Part shown: piece after piece, positions 1 to 5,599 of the stretch
Numbering within the stretch: position 1 is the first letter of the stretch
Layout: each line of letters opens with the position of its first letter
Origin: an uncultured Methylobacter sp.
GTDB taxonomy: Bacteria; Pseudomonadota; Gammaproteobacteria; Methylococcales; Methylomonadaceae
NCBI GenBank assembly: GCA_903831545.1
Contig: CAIKYI010000740.1
Coordinates: forward strand, 1 to 6,326
DNA: 6,326 nt
Direction of reading: 5' to 3'
Notes under the pieces: generated by a model
Seen by the model: only the letters and a program-made list of their open reading frames with translations
The model's database searches: none
Told to the model about the DNA's origin: nothing
Program-made: the position numbers and the translations under genes

Positions 1-719
1 AAAGTCAGATCCAGAGAACCTTTGTCACCGCGCCAGCTTAAAGTACCAAACGCCTGATCCGCCTTGGTCGGTGAGAAATTACGCCAGCCATTTTCCTGAA
101 AGTGATGCAGATCCAGAAAATAACCCCAGGTGCCGTTATTCCAACCACTGCTTAACTCCTCGGAGTGCCGGTCCCAAGAGCCACCGTAGGCCTCGAACTG
201 ATGTTTAGGCGCTGAAAACCCTGTTTTGGTTTTTATCGATATGGCGCCGCCTAAACTATTTAAGCCATAAACAGGGTTAGATCCCGGATATAAGGCCATG
301 GACTCGATCGCGCCTTGTGGTATCAAATCCCAATTGACTGTATCGCCAAACGGTTCGTTAAACCTTACGCCATTAACATAAGTCGATAAACCTTGCGGCA
401 AACCCAACAGCGGCGACGCGACAAAACCGCGATAAGAAATATCCGGCTGTAACGGGTTGTTCTGCGCCTCATTAATATGCACGCTGCCTAAATAGCGGTT
501 GATATAATCCGCTAAACTGATACTTTGGGATTTTTCCAGTTGTTCTGAAGATACGGTCTGGATATTGGCGGGGATTTTACTTGCGGCAATCTCGTTACCT
601 TGTAACGGCGTGACGCCAACTACGTCTATGATGCCAAGATCAAGCGGCTGATCTTTAGCCGACACGGCACTGACCACTATCAGGCTCAGACCAAATATTG
701 AAGAGGTAAACTTTTTCAT
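1..719 (-). CDS. TonB-dependent outer-membrane receptor, N-terminal part (3' end outside window)
   Basis: Reading from ATG at 719-717, 239 codons stay open to the window edge, so only the N-terminus is present. Residues 1-21 (MKKFTSS start, hydrophobic core, V-S-A before K22) look like a Sec signal peptide. A TonB-box-like stretch (IIDVVG, about residues 30-35) follows. A plug domain then runs to roughly residue 160: IPANIQTVSSEQL, DYINRYLGSVHINEAQ, SYRGF, YVNGVRFNEPFGD, YPGSNPVYGLNSLGGAISIKTK. The last residues (FEAYGGSWDRHSEE, WGYFLDLHHFQENGWR) look like the first beta-barrel strands. Family knowledge: such receptors import siderophores, metal complexes, cobalamin or sugars using TonB/ExbBD energy. 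The substrate cannot be told from the plug. The start is supported by the signal peptide and a GGA about 7 bases upstream. It follows the GGDEF/EAL gene in the same direction but is probably a separate unit. Confidence 0.93.
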   Translation of the reverse strand, partial: MKKFTSSIFGLSLIVVSAVSAKDQPLDLGIIDVVGVTPLQGNEIAASKIPANIQTVSSEQLEKSQSISLADYINRYLGSVHINEAQNNPLQPDISYRGFVASPLLGLPQGLSTYVNGVRFNEPFGDTVNWDLIPQGAIESMALYPGSNPVYGLNSLGGAISIKTKTGFSAPKHQFEAYGGSWDRHSEELSSGWNNGTWGYFLDLHHFQENGWRNFSPTKADQAFGTLSWRGDKGSLDLT

Positions 720-732
720 CTTTCATTCCAAA

Positions 733-766
733 GTAATAGATGGGCTCATCATAGCCAATCTATTAC
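733..766. repeat. Imperfect inverted repeat (hairpin) upstream of the TonB receptor gene
   Basis: GTAATAGAT (733-741) is exactly complementary to ATCTATTAC (758-766), and GGCT (743-746) to AGCC (753-756). There is a single mismatch between them and a six-base loop (CATCAT). The repeat lies about 14 bases before the receptor start codon and directly abuts its weak ribosome-binding region. No real T-run follows on either strand (only TTT on the minus strand), so it is not a canonical intrinsic terminator. It could be a 5'-UTR structure, an operator for a dimeric regulator, or a weak end point for the upstream transcript. The function is inference; the symmetry is seen directly. Confidence 0.6.
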
Positions 767-803
767 CCGTGTACTAGAGAGCGACAGATAAAAGGAAAAA
801 TTC

Positions 804-3239
804 CTATGCGCACTCCATATGAGCCTGTTCGAGCAGTAGATCAAGCTCTGCAATTGGCAACGGTCTGCTGATTAAATAACCTTGAAACAAAAAACAGTTA
901 TTCTGCTCAAGAAATAAACGCTGGGATTCGCTTTCCACCCCTTCTGCTATGACTTCCATGCCCAGTTTGTTGGCCATGGCAATTATCGCCTGAACGATGA
1001 CCGCATCATCTTCATCAATAACGATATCCCGCACAAAACTTTGATCAATCTTAAGCTGGGTAAAAGGCAATTTCTTCAGTATGGATAAAGAAGAATAGCC
1101 GGTGCCAAAATCATCCAACGAAAAGTGTACGCCCAATATTCTTAGTTGATTCATTTTGTTAATGGTGTCTTCGACATCATCAAGCACCATGGTTTCTGTC
1201 AGCTCCAGCTTTAGTCTGGCAGGATGATTGATGGCGCTATGGCTAACAATCTGATCGACTTGCGCCACAAAATCAGGTTGATGAAATTGCCGGGCGCTGA
1301 CATTAACAGCTATCTGTAAATTCCGGGTACGCTCACTTTCTTCCCAGCGTTTAAGTTGAGCACATGCAGTCTCCAGCACCCACTTGCCAATGGGCAATAT
1401 TAAGCATGTATCCTCGGCCAAAGGTATAAAATCCTGAGGCGATACAAAACCACGCGTGGGATGTCGCCAGCGGATAAGTGCTTCAGCGCCAATAATCCGA
1501 TGATTATTTTGAACCTGTGGCTGATAAAAAAGTTCAAACTGACCGTCAACCAGCGCCGCGCGCAAGTCAGCTTCCATCGTAACGCGGGTATTGATATCAG
1601 CCTGCATTTGCGGGTCAAAAAAACGCAATGAGTTTCGGCCCGAAGCCTTGGCCTGATACATGGCAATATCTGCCTGCTTTAGCAACTCTTCTGCAGACTG
1701 CTCGCTACCATTAAATACTGTTGCGCCGATGCTGGGAGTACTATGGTATTCGTAGGTTTCAAGCTGATAAGGCTGATTTAGCGTAGCCAGAATTTTTGCT
1801 CCAATCAATTCAGTCTGCACGGCCGCTTCAGCAACTTCATCGCTCAAGTCTTTGAGCATCACCACAAACTCGTCACCGCCCAGACGCGCAACGGTGTCAC
1901 CTTCACGAACACACAGCTCAAGACGTTTAGCGACTTGCTGTAACAACAGATCACCCATGGCATGCCCAAAGGTGTCATTGAGGATTTTGAAATTATCCAT
2001 ATCAATAAACAGTAACGCACCCTTACGACCACTGTGATGACTTGTCGCCAGCGTTGGTTTTAATTGATCATGAAGCCGCCGCCGGTTTGGCAGTCCGGTA
2101 AGCGGATCGTAAAAGGCCAACAGCTCGATTTTGTCCGCCGCTTCTTTGCTTTGGGTAATGTCGGTAAAGGTTGCAACATAGTTGGTGACCGCACCATTTT
2201 GGTCGTAGACAACGGTAATGTTGAGATATTGCAAATAAAGCTCACTATTCTTACGTCGGTTCCAGATCTCACCTTCCCATACACCCTTTGCGTTAAGGGT
2301 TTGCCACATGGCAACATAAAAATCATCTTCATACCTACCTGATTTAAGCATACTTGGCATTCTACCTAGAGCTTCTTCAGAGGTGTAACCGGTAATCTGG
2401 GTGAAAGCGTGATTTACGCGAAGAATGACTTTTTTGGCATCAGTGACCATCATGCCTTCCTGGGATTCAAAGACGACGGCAGAAATGCACAACTCAGACA
2501 TAGCCTTTTTACGCTCGGTAATATCATGAACAAACACCGACAATAACTTTCTATTGCCAACCGGTATGGGCCCACTAAACAGCTCGACATCGCGCACGGA
2601 ACCGTCTGCAAGACAATGCTGGAACTCATAACGCTGATATTCTTGCGAAAAAGCAGGCTGTATTTGAGAGTATCTCTGGACAGGCAAGAGCATATTGAGC
2701 TGAGCCATATTCATGCACTGCATTTGCTGCTGCGTCCAACCGTAAAAATTGGCAGCTGCCGGATTGGCAGTAATAATGGCCCCTGTTTCAGAATCGATGA
2801 TTAACATCACCGTATGATTATTTTCGAACAGGCTTCGATAGCGTTCTTCACTACGCTGCAACAGTTCTTCATTCTGGAGTTGGAGCGTGTTGTGAAGCTC
2901 GCGCGTCTGCATGAGACTATGGACCCGGGCATGCATCTCAACCTTATTAATAGGCGATATGATCAGCTCATCAATTACTTTCCAGAGCTGCCGGGTCGCC
3001 AAACCAATACCTTCAAGCGGGGTGATCAAAAGAATAGGCACGAACGGTTGCTGTTGCTTGAATTGGGAAACTTCAAGTTCCAGACGACCCAGTGTCATTG
3101 AATCTACAATCACTAACCCACAATCTGACTTCAATTCCTTGAAACTATCAATTTCAATAACGCGATACTTTTCAGCCAGCCAATTTTTTAGCAACTGACG
3201 ATTTGTCTGACGCTGAATAACGAGATAAATACAGGTCAT
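804..3239 (-). CDS. Receiver-like/PAS/PAS/GGDEF/EAL c-di-GMP signalling protein
   Basis: An 811-residue protein. Residues 1-110 resemble a response-regulator receiver fold (D46 in VIVDS, T73), but lack the N-terminal acidic pair (QRQTN instead) and have Ser95 where the conserved Lys is expected. A helical linker (110-135) leads to PAS1 (about 132-246, ending HDITERK) and PAS2 (about 250-366, with GEIWNRRKN and TDITQSK). The GGDEF domain (about 373-540) has DPLTGLPNRR, an intact GGDEF active site at 454-458 and an I-site RxxD (R445-D448) five residues before it. The EAL domain (about 555-805) has EALIR (586-590), N646, ELTET (679-683), DDFGTGYSS (709-717), LKID (729-732), AEGVE and FQGYLISRP. 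Both the diguanylate cyclase and the phosphodiesterase are therefore predicted competent; which dominates cannot be read here. No transmembrane segment is evident, so it is probably cytosolic. Start ATG 3239 has no clear Shine-Dalgarno. The stop is TAG. Confidence 0.95.
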   Translation of the reverse strand: MTCIYLVIQRQTNRQLLKNWLAEKYRVIEIDSFKELKSDCGLVIVDSMTLGRLELEVSQFKQQQPFVPILLITPLEGIGLATRQLWKVIDELIISPINKVEMHARVHSLMQTRELHNTLQLQNEELLQRSEERYRSLFENNHTVMLIIDSETGAIITANPAAANFYGWTQQQMQCMNMAQLNMLLPVQRYSQIQPAFSQEYQRYEFQHCLADGSVRDVELFSGPIPVGNRKLLSVFVHDITERKKAMSELCISAVVFESQEGMMVTDAKKVILRVNHAFTQITGYTSEEALGRMPSMLKSGRYEDDFYVAMWQTLNAKGVWEGEIWNRRKNSELYLQYLNITVVYDQNGAVTNYVATFTDITQSKEAADKIELLAFYDPLTGLPNRRRLHDQLKPTLATSHHSGRKGALLFIDMDNFKILNDTFGHAMGDLLLQQVAKRLELCVREGDTVARLGGDEFVVMLKDLSDEVAEAAVQTELIGAKILATLNQPYQLETYEYHSTPSIGATVFNGSEQSAEELLKQADIAMYQAKASGRNSLRFFDPQMQADINTRVTMEADLRAALVDGQFELFYQPQVQNNHRIIGAEALIRWRHPTRGFVSPQDFIPLAEDTCLILPIGKWVLETACAQLKRWEESERTRNLQIAVNVSARQFHQPDFVAQVDQIVSHSAINHPARLKLELTETMVLDDVEDTINKMNQLRILGVHFSLDDFGTGYSSLSILKKLPFTQLKIDQSFVRDIVIDEDDAVIVQAIIAMANKLGMEVIAEGVESESQRLFLEQNNCFLFQGYLISRPLPIAELDLLLEQAHMECA

Positions 3240-3357
3240 TTAATGTCTAATTACTTGTCCCTAAGATGTTACGGTCAAAACCGTCACAATTTTGATATCG
3301 AGCGAAACCTTTAAGTCGGCTAAAATCAGATTTTAAAGATTTTTTGATAGGCATATC
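3240..3357. other. Intergenic gap between the receiver gene and the GGDEF/EAL gene
   Basis: A gap of 118 bases in an otherwise tight cassette. It holds a small imperfect inverted repeat: ACGGT (3271-3275) with ACCGT (3280-3284), loop CAAA, and two further pairs beyond one mismatch (3268-3287). No T-run follows on the minus strand, so I see no intrinsic terminator and the upstream transcript could continue through. A minus-strand TTGACC with an AGTAAT 17 bases downstream is a poor promoter candidate that would leave almost no leader. The gap is long enough for an independent promoter, but I cannot assign one. Confidence 0.4.
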
Positions 3358-3723
3358 TTAAATCAGCAAAGCTCTAATCAAACCTTTTAACTCAACCATA
3401 ACCAAAGGCTTTACCAACACACTACTGACACCCAATGCGACACTTTGATTTTGAAGAGCCAAACTATTCTGGGGAGAAATAATAAGCAGGCGCGTGCCTT
3501 TTTCCTGAAAATACTTACAGCGCTGCCAAATTGTTTCATCGAAGCCGGTCACATCAATCAAGGCAAGATCTATCACATCTTCACTCGCAAGAAGCGTGTC
3601 GAGCTGCCCAAGTCCTTGGGCGCTTATACTGCAATATCCCAGCTTTTCAATGAATTCAGCCAGTAACTCCAAATTTCGTATCTGTGTTCCAACCAGCAAC
3701 ACCTTGACAGCAGTGGTAGTCAT
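3358..3723 (-). CDS. Stand-alone receiver-like (CheY-fold) protein
   Basis: At 121 residues it is the length of a single receiver domain, with no output domain. The visible pattern is beta1 VKVLLVG (6-12), beta3 ALID57 with D57 at the phosphoacceptor place, beta4 LLIIS83, and beta5 VLVK105-P106 with the conserved Lys-Pro. The acidic pair after beta1 that normally binds Mg2+ is missing (GTQIRN instead of a D-D or E-D motif), so phosphorylation may be weak or absent. It starts seven bases after the stop of the KaiC-like gene, with AGGT just before the ATG; the spacing suggests translational coupling and one operon. Its likely role is as an adaptor between the ATPase and the c-di-GMP enzyme downstream, but that is inferred from position only. 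Confidence 0.85.
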   Translation of the reverse strand: MTTTAVKVLLVGTQIRNLELLAEFIEKLGYCSISAQGLGQLDTLLASEDVIDLALIDVTGFDETIWQRCKYFQEKGTRLLIISPQNSLALQNQSVALGVSSVLVKPLVMVELKGLIRALLI

Positions 3724-3730
3724 GACCTGC

Positions 3731-4777
3731 TTAAACTTTATCTTCTTGATTAATCTCGGGAGTACCTCGCAGTATCCCTCGCAGATTAGTCAGCGGTTTG
3801 CCTACCCGGATACCAAAACGAGTTATTTCAAACTCTCGCAGCGTCTTCTCAAAATCGCTAAGTCGCTTCTTGATAACGCCAATAGCCCTGCGCAACTCAC
3901 CGTTAACTTCTAGGTAGCGAAGAAAAATCGCATTATCGGCCAGATACCTTATGCCCACTTCGGTCAGTCTGAAATCACCGGTTACCGCTTCTACTTCATT
4001 GATAATAACAACAGCGACGCCCAGATTCTGTAGATATTTACATAAAGCATGCATGCGGGTTTTAAGATCATCACCCCCTAAGGAAATGGTAAAGCCCGCA
4101 ACACTGTCGATCATCACAATCTGTGTACCTTTGTTGGTTTCGACTTCATCGCGAACAGCACGGGCAAACTCATCTGGCGTATATTGCAAGGGTTCAACTT
4201 TCTTAATTATCAGCGTCCCTTTCTCGATCATTTTTCGTGCAGGAATGCCTATGCTGTCACAGCGTGACAGGATCATGGATTCTTCTTCTTCGAAGGTATA
4301 GATAATTGAGCGTTCGCCCCGGCCTGCAGCCTCTTTCATCATCTGCATGCCAAGTGTGGTCTTGCCGACACCGCTTGGACCGCTGATTAAGGTGATAGTG
4401 CCCCGCTCGATGCCGCCATTTAACAATTCATCCAGATCAGGAATACCTGAAGGCATCATCTCAAAGTTAAAATCAATTTTTTGGGTATTGGGTAAAAGCA
4501 TGGGAAATACTTCAAAACCCTTATCGGAAAGCTTATACGTGTGTTTGCCGGAGTGAAAACCAGAACCGCGCAGCTTCGTAACCGCAAGGGAACGATTAAT
4601 GCTGTCAAGGTCAATAATGCCATCACTGGTAAATTGCAGCTCTTCATCAGGTTGGCTGGCATTTTTTTCCGAGGTGTATAACAAGGTACAACCTTGCTCA
4701 ACCAGAAATCGCAAAAATGACATCGCTTGTTTGCGAAATTGAAAAGTATCCGCCGACAGATAGCGAAACTGGGTCAT
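3731..4777 (-). CDS. KaiC-like ATPase, C-terminal fragment after the amber stop
   Basis: A 348-residue frame opening at the first ATG after the amber codon, in the same frame as the 5' half (nine codons from the TAG). It holds the rest of CI (FRYLSADTFQFRKQ, LLYTSE) and a complete CII domain: Walker A GPSGVGKTT (Lys139), FEEE (162-165), Walker B Asp224, and VNGELRRAIGVIKKR to the C-terminal GILRGTP. The ATG at 4777 lies two codons after the CI Walker B Asp and has no Shine-Dalgarno, so I do not believe it is a natural start; it is the internal Met of the full-length family protein. Independent expression of an active CII domain is possible but unsupported. It ends TAA, seven bases before the receiver gene. 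Confidence 0.75.
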   Translation of the reverse strand: MTQFRYLSADTFQFRKQAMSFLRFLVEQGCTLLYTSEKNASQPDEELQFTSDGIIDLDSINRSLAVTKLRGSGFHSGKHTYKLSDKGFEVFPMLLPNTQKIDFNFEMMPSGIPDLDELLNGGIERGTITLISGPSGVGKTTLGMQMMKEAAGRGERSIIYTFEEEESMILSRCDSIGIPARKMIEKGTLIIKKVEPLQYTPDEFARAVRDEVETNKGTQIVMIDSVAGFTISLGGDDLKTRMHALCKYLQNLGVAVVIINEVEAVTGDFRLTEVGIRYLADNAIFLRYLEVNGELRRAIGVIKKRLSDFEKTLREFEITRFGIRVGKPLTNLRGILRGTPEINQEDKV

Positions 4778-4801
4778 GGGATCAAGAAAAACCCGATCAG
4801 G

Positions 4802-4804
4802 CTA
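4802..4804 (-). other. In-frame amber (TAG) codon inside the KaiC-like gene
   Basis: The minus strand reads CGT TCT CTG TAG CCT GAT CGG GTT, that is R-S-L-stop-P-D-R-V. Conserved KaiC sequence resumes immediately after it in the same frame. A single-base change from AAG (Lys), CAG (Gln) or GAG (Glu) would create it. The same codon closes the GGDEF/EAL gene at 806-804, so TAG works as an ordinary stop in this genome. Confidence 0.9.
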
Positions 4805-5179
4805 CAGAGAACGAATTTTTTCGACAATCTGATTAATGATGGGTTCCCTCTCCACTTCTGCAGAAGAGAATATATCGTAGCTCTGCACTTCCGTGAAAAA
4901 TTCGGAGCCTGGACTAATATCCAATATCTCTACTTTTTCAATATTAATACCGCGCTTTTCAGCATCATGACGTATGCGCTCTTCAGACTCTTCAAGACTG
5001 ATAAACAGGGTTTTTTCGCCTAATGCTGCACCAACCGCCAGGAAATGCAATCCTAAGGTTGTTTTACCACTACCAGGTCCGCCCCGAACAAGGCAACTAC
5101 GTCGTACTACAAGCCCACCATATAAAATTTCATCGAGTCCGGTAACACCAGAGGACATACGTGAAAGTGATTGGGTCAT
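4802..5179 (-). CDS. KaiC-like ATPase, N-terminal fragment up to the amber stop
   Basis: A 125-residue product if TAG is obeyed. It carries the start of the CI domain: LDEILYGG, Walker A GGPGSGKTT with Lys39, and the Glu63-Glu64 pair. It ends at KIRSL, just before the Walker B strand, so it cannot form a complete RecA-type nucleotide site on its own. Translation is well supported by GGAGAG at 5191-5186, six bases before the ATG. It is the first gene after the promoter near 5252-5225. I regard it as the 5' half of one split gene rather than an independent small protein. Confidence 0.75.
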   Translation of the reverse strand: MTQSLSRMSSGVTGLDEILYGGLVVRRSCLVRGGPGSGKTTLGLHFLAVGAALGEKTLFISLEESEERIRHDAEKRGINIEKVEILDISPGSEFFTEVQSYDIFSSAEVEREPIINQIVEKIRSL

Positions 5180-5185
5180 GGCTTG

Positions 5186-5191
5186 CTCTCC
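5186..5191 (-). promoter_or_regulatory. Shine-Dalgarno of the KaiC-like gene
   Basis: GGAGAG on the minus strand, six bases before ATG 5179. It is by far the best ribosome-binding site in the window and fixes the start of the N-terminal half of the interrupted gene. Confidence 0.8.
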
Positions 5192-5224
5192 ATTATTTGT
5201 GTTTTTTGTATTTAGAAGCGCATG

Positions 5225-5252
5225 ATTATATATTTATTGCACTTATATGCAA
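5225..5252 (-). promoter_or_regulatory. Predicted sigma70-type promoter for the KaiC/receiver/GGDEF-EAL cassette, with inverted repeat in the spacer
   Basis: The -10 is TATAAT (5230-5225, consensus) and the -35 is TTGCAT (5252-5247, only the TTG matching), with a 16-base spacer. Transcription would begin near 5218, giving a leader of about 40 bases. The inverted repeat TTGCA (5237-5241) with TGCAA (5248-5252), loop six, overlaps the -35 and spacer, so a dimeric regulator bound there would block RNA polymerase. The motif match is seen; its use is inferred. The AT-rich surroundings make chance -10 matches likely. Confidence 0.45.
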
Positions 5253-5524
5253 AATATTTACATTTTTTACTTGTGGTTTTATCGTGTTCTTCAAGCCAAC
5301 CACCTACCTTGGCTAGGCTAGTTAAAATCAAGTGTAGTCAGCCACGCCCAACTCGGCAATAAAAAAATAATCGAACAACTGGATGGCTTATTGGCATTCT
5401 CCTGCCGCTTATAATCCATGATTATCCGTACCCTATTAATTGTTCTATGCATTTAAGCATATTTAATGAATATGAAATTTTAGTGCCGGGTTAATACGAG
5501 TTGCCTAATGGCAAATTATAAAAC

Positions 5525-5559
5525 AAAAAAAAGGCCGTGATAAATCACAGCCCCTTTTT
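5525..5559 (-). terminator. pnp: Intrinsic terminator downstream of pnp
   Basis: On the minus strand, GGCTGTGA pairs with TCACGGCC around a TTTA loop (eight pairs including one G-U; plus-strand 5533-5552). An A-run precedes the stem (TTTTT at 5555-5559 on the plus strand) and eight T residues follow it (A-run 5525-5532). The geometry is a textbook Rho-independent terminator about 40 bases after the pnp stop codon. The A- and T-runs could make it work in both directions, but nothing converges on it from the other side. Confidence 0.88.
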
Positions 5560-5569
5560 AAAACTTAAC

Positions 5570-5591
5570 GCTGCTTTTAATTAAAAGCAGC
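5570..5591. repeat. 22-bp perfect palindrome between the pnp stop codon and its terminator
   Basis: The 11-base half-site GCTGCTTTTAA is followed directly by its exact complement, making a symmetric site with an AATT centre. As RNA it could form a GC-capped stem of about nine pairs. It starts eight bases after the pnp stop codon and precedes the terminator hairpin. It may be a second terminator-like or 3'-end stabilising stem, or a protein-binding site. On the minus strand it is followed by GTTAAGTTTT, not a clean T-run. Confidence 0.7.
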
Positions 5592-5599
5592 AGAAAAAA

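Larger units (their letters stand above)
3731..5179 (-). pseudogene. KaiC-like double-domain ATPase interrupted by an in-frame amber codon
   Basis: Read through the TAG at 4804-4802, this is a 483-codon frame (482 residues, codon 126 being the stop), close to the usual length of about 500 for two-domain KaiC/RAD55-type ATPases. CI domain: SSGVTGLDEILYGGL, Walker A GGPGSGKTT (33-41), catalytic Glu pair in SLEES (E63-E64), then after the stop PDRVFLDP with Walker B Asp133. CII domain: SGIPDLDELLNGGI, Walker A GPSGVGKTT (267-275), FEEE (296-299), Walker B VMIDS (Asp358), C-terminal RGILRGTPE. There are no frameshifts, and both halves look fully family-like. The cyanobacterial phospho-Ser/Thr pair aligns with Arg411-Tyr412. 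Family proteins are cytosolic hexameric ATPases; the role outside cyanobacteria is often unclear. The start has GGAGAG six bases upstream. Whether it is a true pseudogene, a sequence error or a readthrough gene is open. Confidence 0.8.
5180..5524. other. Intergenic region between the pnp terminator and the KaiC-like gene
   Basis: About 345 bases, AT-rich, without a convincing gene. The promoter and ribosome-binding site of the KaiC-like gene occupy the low-coordinate end. Small inverted repeats without T-tails occur at 5294-5314 (AGCCAA/TTGGCT, loop 9), 5446-5461 (TATGC/GCATA, loop 6) and 5501-5514 (TTGCC/GGCAA, loop 4). A minus-strand frame of 33 codons (5419-5318; MDYKRQENANKPSS then a hydrophobic SIIFLLPSWAWLTTL) has GGA five bases before its ATG. 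It could be a tiny membrane peptide but is equally likely to be chance. No tRNA-like or riboswitch-like pattern is seen. Confidence 0.5.

Noticed and set aside
1400..2804. Several short frames on both strands inside the GGDEF/EAL gene
   Set aside because: All overlap the strongly supported 811-residue frame and look like out-of-frame translations of its conserved motifs.
3268..3287. Inverted repeat as terminator of the KaiC-receiver transcript
   Set aside because: A five-pair core with a mismatch beyond it and no T-run on the minus strand.
3445..3913. Plus-strand open frames opposite the receiver gene and the end of the KaiC-like gene
   Set aside because: They are antisense to two genes with clear domain motifs, show no family resemblance, and have no convincing ribosome-binding site.
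4802..4804. Pyrrolysine or genome-wide amber recoding
   Set aside because: TAG ends the GGDEF/EAL gene in the same window, no suppressor tRNA is in view, and a Pyl residue has no known role in KaiC. Kept only as something to test.
4974..5225. Plus-strand frame of 83 codons opposite the KaiC CI domain
   Set aside because: Antisense to the Walker A region; its composition is a by-product of the coding strand.
5446..5514. Two small hairpins (5446-5461 and 5501-5514) as terminators or an sRNA
   Set aside because: Five-pair AT-rich stems without T-tails or an adjacent promoter; expected by chance in this composition.
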